From the NCBI GenBank assembly GCA_002341315.1, contig DDNV01000088.1:16380-25552 (forward strand): DNA of 9,173 nt, written 5' to 3'. Source of the DNA: Cellvibrionales bacterium UBA2511. Lineage in GTDB: Bacteria > Pseudomonadota > Gammaproteobacteria > Pseudomonadales > Porticoccaceae. This document shows, piece by piece, positions 7,029 through 9,173 of the stretch. Made by a program: the position numbers and the translations under genes. Position 1 is the stretch's first letter, and every line of letters starts with the position of its first letter. Below the pieces are notes generated by a model, which searched no databases, was not told the DNA's origin, and saw only the letters and a list, made by a program, of their open reading frames with translations.

Positions 7029-7370
7029 TCAACCCCGAAGCTCATTGTCGTCGACACTGGCCCAGTAGGTATTGAGCAGAAAACCGCCCAGAACACCCAG
7101 CACCAACCACAGTGGCCATGCCCCCCCGGCAACAGTCAACAACACCCAGGCCACCCCCGACATGACGAACAGGGAGACCAGAGGCTGGCGCAATTTTCGG
7201 TTGATCGAATAGCCATTATCGTAGGGACGAATACGATTCAGAAGGGGCGCCCCGGATGACAGTAAAACCCCCAGCCAAACAATATCCCGGGCGACAAACA
7301 ATCCCGCCAGAGCGGCCAGAAAAGCCACCGTGCTCCAACTGTAAAAAAACAGGGAAAAAAGCTTTTTCAT
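7029..7370 (-). CDS. Small multi-span membrane protein of unknown function
   Basis: I do not recognise this family. The product is 113 residues from the ATG at 7370 (MKKLFSLFFY). It has hydrophobic segments at about 4-27, 29-45, 64-82 and 84-102, so three or four membrane spans in the inner membrane. A polar, Arg/Asn/Tyr-rich loop (residues 46-62, around NRIRPYDNGYSINRK) separates the two halves, and a short acidic tail (DDNELRG) ends it. An alternative in-frame ATG at 7385 overlaps the stop of the RND gene as TGATG and would add five residues. I prefer 7370 because GGTGG at 7379-7383 is 8 bases upstream and the Lys-Lys start suits a membrane protein, but coupling at 7385 is quite possible. 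It sits between the RND pump and the glycosylase gene, 3 bases from the latter, so co-expression is likely. Confidence 0.7.
   Translation of the reverse strand: MKKLFSLFFYSWSTVAFLAALAGLFVARDIVWLGVLLSSGAPLLNRIRPYDNGYSINRKLRQPLVSLFVMSGVAWVLLTVAGGAWPLWLVLGVLGGFLLNTYWASVDDNELRG
7033..7036 (-). promoter_or_regulatory. Shine-Dalgarno-like site for the GTG start of the glycosylase
   Basis: GGGG lies 7 bases before the GTG at 7025 and just ahead of the TGA stop of the small membrane protein. The arrangement suggests that ribosomes ending on the membrane protein re-initiate at the GTG. It is a weak match to the consensus, so this is a supporting argument only. Confidence 0.35.
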
Positions 7371-7384
7371 AGGACCGACCACCA

Positions 7385-9173
7385 TCAATCAGACTGCTGA
7401 GTTGGCACACCAGACAGCCGAGGCATAACACGCACCCGCAAAAACTCGGGTAGTACCAGCATGGCCGGGGTGAACACCAGTGTCAAAATCGTCGAGAACA
7501 GCAGGCCATTGACGATCGCGGCGGCCAATTGCTGCCACCATGAAGCAAGCTCGCCGTTCACCTCGATCTGTCGGTGAATAAAGTCCAGACTGACACTACA
7601 GGCCAATGGCAGCAATCCCACCGCGGTTGTGACCGTGGTCAGCAATACCGGACGGAGTCGGGTAATGGCGGACGAGACAGCGGCATCCAATGCGCTCAGA
7701 TGACTATCCTCCCGACGCAGGTGGTTGTAGGTATCAATCAGCACAATATTATTGTTCACCACAATACCAGCAAGCGCCACGATGCCGATACCCGACATCA
7801 AGACACTCAGCGGCTGTTGCATCACCAGCAAACCCAGTAATACACCGGCCGTGGACATCACCACGGCCGACAGAATCAGGAACGCCTGGTAGAAACTGTT
7901 GAACTGCATGACCATCAGGATCAGCATCAAAAACAGCGCCATCAGAAAGGCCACGCCGAGGAATGCAATAGAGTCTTCCTGCTCCTCGTTGGCGCCCCGA
8001 AAAGCGATTTTCACAGCAGGATTGATGTCGGCGGTTTTCAGCCAGGCAGCAATTTCCTTCACCTTGTCATCCGGCAACACGCCATCTTCGGCATTGGCCT
8101 TCACAAACAACACATCACTCCGGTCGATCCGCTGGATGCTGTCCAGCCGTGGTCGGGGTTTGCGTTCAACAAAAGTACTGACCGGCACAGCTCCGGATGG
8201 CGTTGTAACCCGCAGTTCATCCAGAGCAAACAGCCCGCGGTCCGCCGCCGGATACCGCACCCTGATTTCCACTTCCTCCTCCGCATCATCGGGCCGGAAT
8301 TCACCGATCTTGATGCCATTGGTCACCAACTGCACCATGTTGCCCACCTGCAGGGTATCGACGCCCAGCATAGCCGCTTCGGCGCGATCGACCACCAGCT
8401 CCCACTCAATGCCGGGCAGTGGCAGGGTGTCCTCGACATCCCGCAAACCGGTCATCTGATTTTCCAGGTAATAGCGAATCCGGCGGGCTTCCTCCCGCAT
8501 AATTCCCCGATTGGAGGAAGAAAGCTGCAACTGGATGTCCTTACCCACCGGCGGACCACCCTGAACCGGATTAACCGTCACATCTATACCCGCCATACCG
8601 GCCACGGCGCGACGAACATCGGCATAGACTTCGCGGCTGGTGCGGTCGCGATCACTGGCCCGTCCCAACTCCACCAGGATATTACTGATCTGATCTTTGG
8701 CTCGCTCAAGGTTGCCGCCAATGCTGCTGCCCCGGCTTGCGGCGTACACAGTTTTTACATGGGGTACCGCCATTACCCGAAGTTCGACCTCCCGGGACAA
8801 TCGCGCCATATCGGCTATGGTCAAATTGCCCTGTGCCTGCACAGACACAATCCCGTAGCGGTCTTCTGTCTCCACAAAAAAGTCCACCCCACGACCAAAC
8901 GTGCCGTAGAGCACAAAAATCGTCACCAACAACAGCAGCACCGAAACTATCGTCAATACCGGCTGCGCCAGAGCCCAGCCAATAAACTTGCCGTAGGCAG
9001 TACCAAGCTTACCAAGATAAGCCTTGCCCCTGACCGGAATATCGGTTGCAGGGGCCGACTGATCTTTTTTTCGGCCAAACAACACACCCAGTACCGGCAC
9101 AAATAACAGGGCGTAGAACAGAGACCAACTGAGCACAGCAAAAACCGTCACTGGCAGGTAGGACATGAATTCC
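7385..9173 (-). CDS. RND efflux transporter permease, C-terminal half (5' end outside window)
   Basis: The frame enters from the right edge; about 595 residues are visible of a protein that should be near 1,000-1,050 long. It is the inner-membrane pump of a tripartite, proton-driven efflux system. The visible part opens with two helices ending the first membrane half (SLFYALLFVPVLGVLFG). A linker and TM7 (about 67-90) follow, then the second periplasmic porter/docking region (about 95-395, with VGKDIQLQLSS and VDTLQVGNMVQLVTNGIKIGEF). TM8-TM12 come last, including FNSFYQAFLILSAV, GIVVNNNIVLIDTY (467-480) and TRLRPVLLTTVTTAVGLLP. The usual AcrB TM10 lysine position is Asn here, as in many relatives. 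The loop before the last helix (about 524-547, with SLDFIHRQI and SWWQQL) is longer than in AcrB. The proton-relay aspartates of TM4 lie off the window. No adaptor or outer-membrane channel gene is visible downstream. Confidence 0.93.
   Translation of the reverse strand, partial: EFMSYLPVTVFAVLSWSLFYALLFVPVLGVLFGRKKDQSAPATDIPVRGKAYLGKLGTAYGKFIGWALAQPVLTIVSVLLLLVTIFVLYGTFGRGVDFFVETEDRYGIVSVQAQGNLTIADMARLSREVELRVMAVPHVKTVYAASRGSSIGGNLERAKDQISNILVELGRASDRDRTSREVYADVRRAVAGMAGIDVTVNPVQGGPPVGKDIQLQLSSSNRGIMREEARRIRYYLENQMTGLRDVEDTLPLPGIEWELVVDRAEAAMLGVDTLQVGNMVQLVTNGIKIGEFRPDDAEEEVEIRVRYPAADRGLFALDELRVTTPSGAVPVSTFVERKPRPRLDSIQRIDRSDVLFVKANAEDGVLPDDKVKEIAAWLKTADINPAVKIAFRGANEEQEDSIAFLGVAFLMALFLMLILMVMQFNSFYQAFLILSAVVMSTAGVLLGLLVMQQPLSVLMSGIGIVALAGIVVNNNIVLIDTYNHLRREDSHLSALDAAVSSAITRLRPVLLTTVTTAVGLLPLACSVSLDFIHRQIEVNGELASWWQQLAAAIVNGLLFSTILTLVFTPAMLVLPEFLRVRVMPRLSGVPTQQSD

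Noticed and set aside
6558..7259. A 233-codon + strand open frame opposite the glycosylase and membrane protein
   Set aside because: Its product is rich in Gln, Pro, His and Gly with no domain, and the opposite strand encodes a clear glycosylase with conserved motifs.
9164..9173. GAATTC at the right edge and CCATGG at the left edge as engineered cloning junctions
   Set aside because: Both genes run through the edges in frame with sensible family sequence. Six-base palindromes occur by chance and nothing vector-like is present.

Overview
The window looks like an ordinary chromosomal segment of a Gram-negative, gammaproteobacterium-type heterotroph. The reasons are a GreB with the N-terminal extension I associate with pseudomonad-type proteins, a DUF3391/HD-GYP cyclic-di-GMP phosphodiesterase, a YciH-type SUI1 protein, and an inner-membrane RND pump. 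A marine or pseudomonad/cellvibrio-like bacterium is a guess from gene content, not something the sequence proves. Eight genes fill almost the whole window. The largest gaps are 67 bases (6347-6413) and 53 bases (4935-4987). I see no tRNA, rRNA, CRISPR array, insertion sequence or phage gene.

Left block, + strand (1-4934): five genes packed head to tail with gaps of 2, 30, 3 and 11 bases, so probably one transcript. They are the C-terminal part of an APC-superfamily amino acid permease (cut by the window edge), a PIG3-type NAD(P)H quinone oxidoreductase, the eIF1-like protein YciH, a cytoplasmic S9 prolyl-oligopeptidase-family peptidase with an intact Ser-Asp-His triad, and the transcript cleavage factor GreB. 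Amino acid import and peptide breakdown fit a nutrient-scavenging theme. YciH and GreB add translation and transcription quality control.

Right block, - strand (4988-9173): reading from the right edge, there is the C-terminal half of an RND efflux transporter (its start lies outside the window), a small multi-span membrane protein of unknown function that begins at or just after the RND stop, and a uracil-DNA glycosylase-superfamily protein with four probable Fe-S cysteines and a GTG start. These three are nearly or actually overlapping and look translationally coupled. After a 67-base gap comes the DUF3391 + HD-GYP phosphodiesterase, which has its own good ribosome binding site and converges on greB.

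I did not find a clearly new multi-gene system. The observations most worth a second look are the glycosylase, which combines family-4-like cysteines with a SMUG1-like second motif, and the unknown membrane protein wedged between it and the RND pump.
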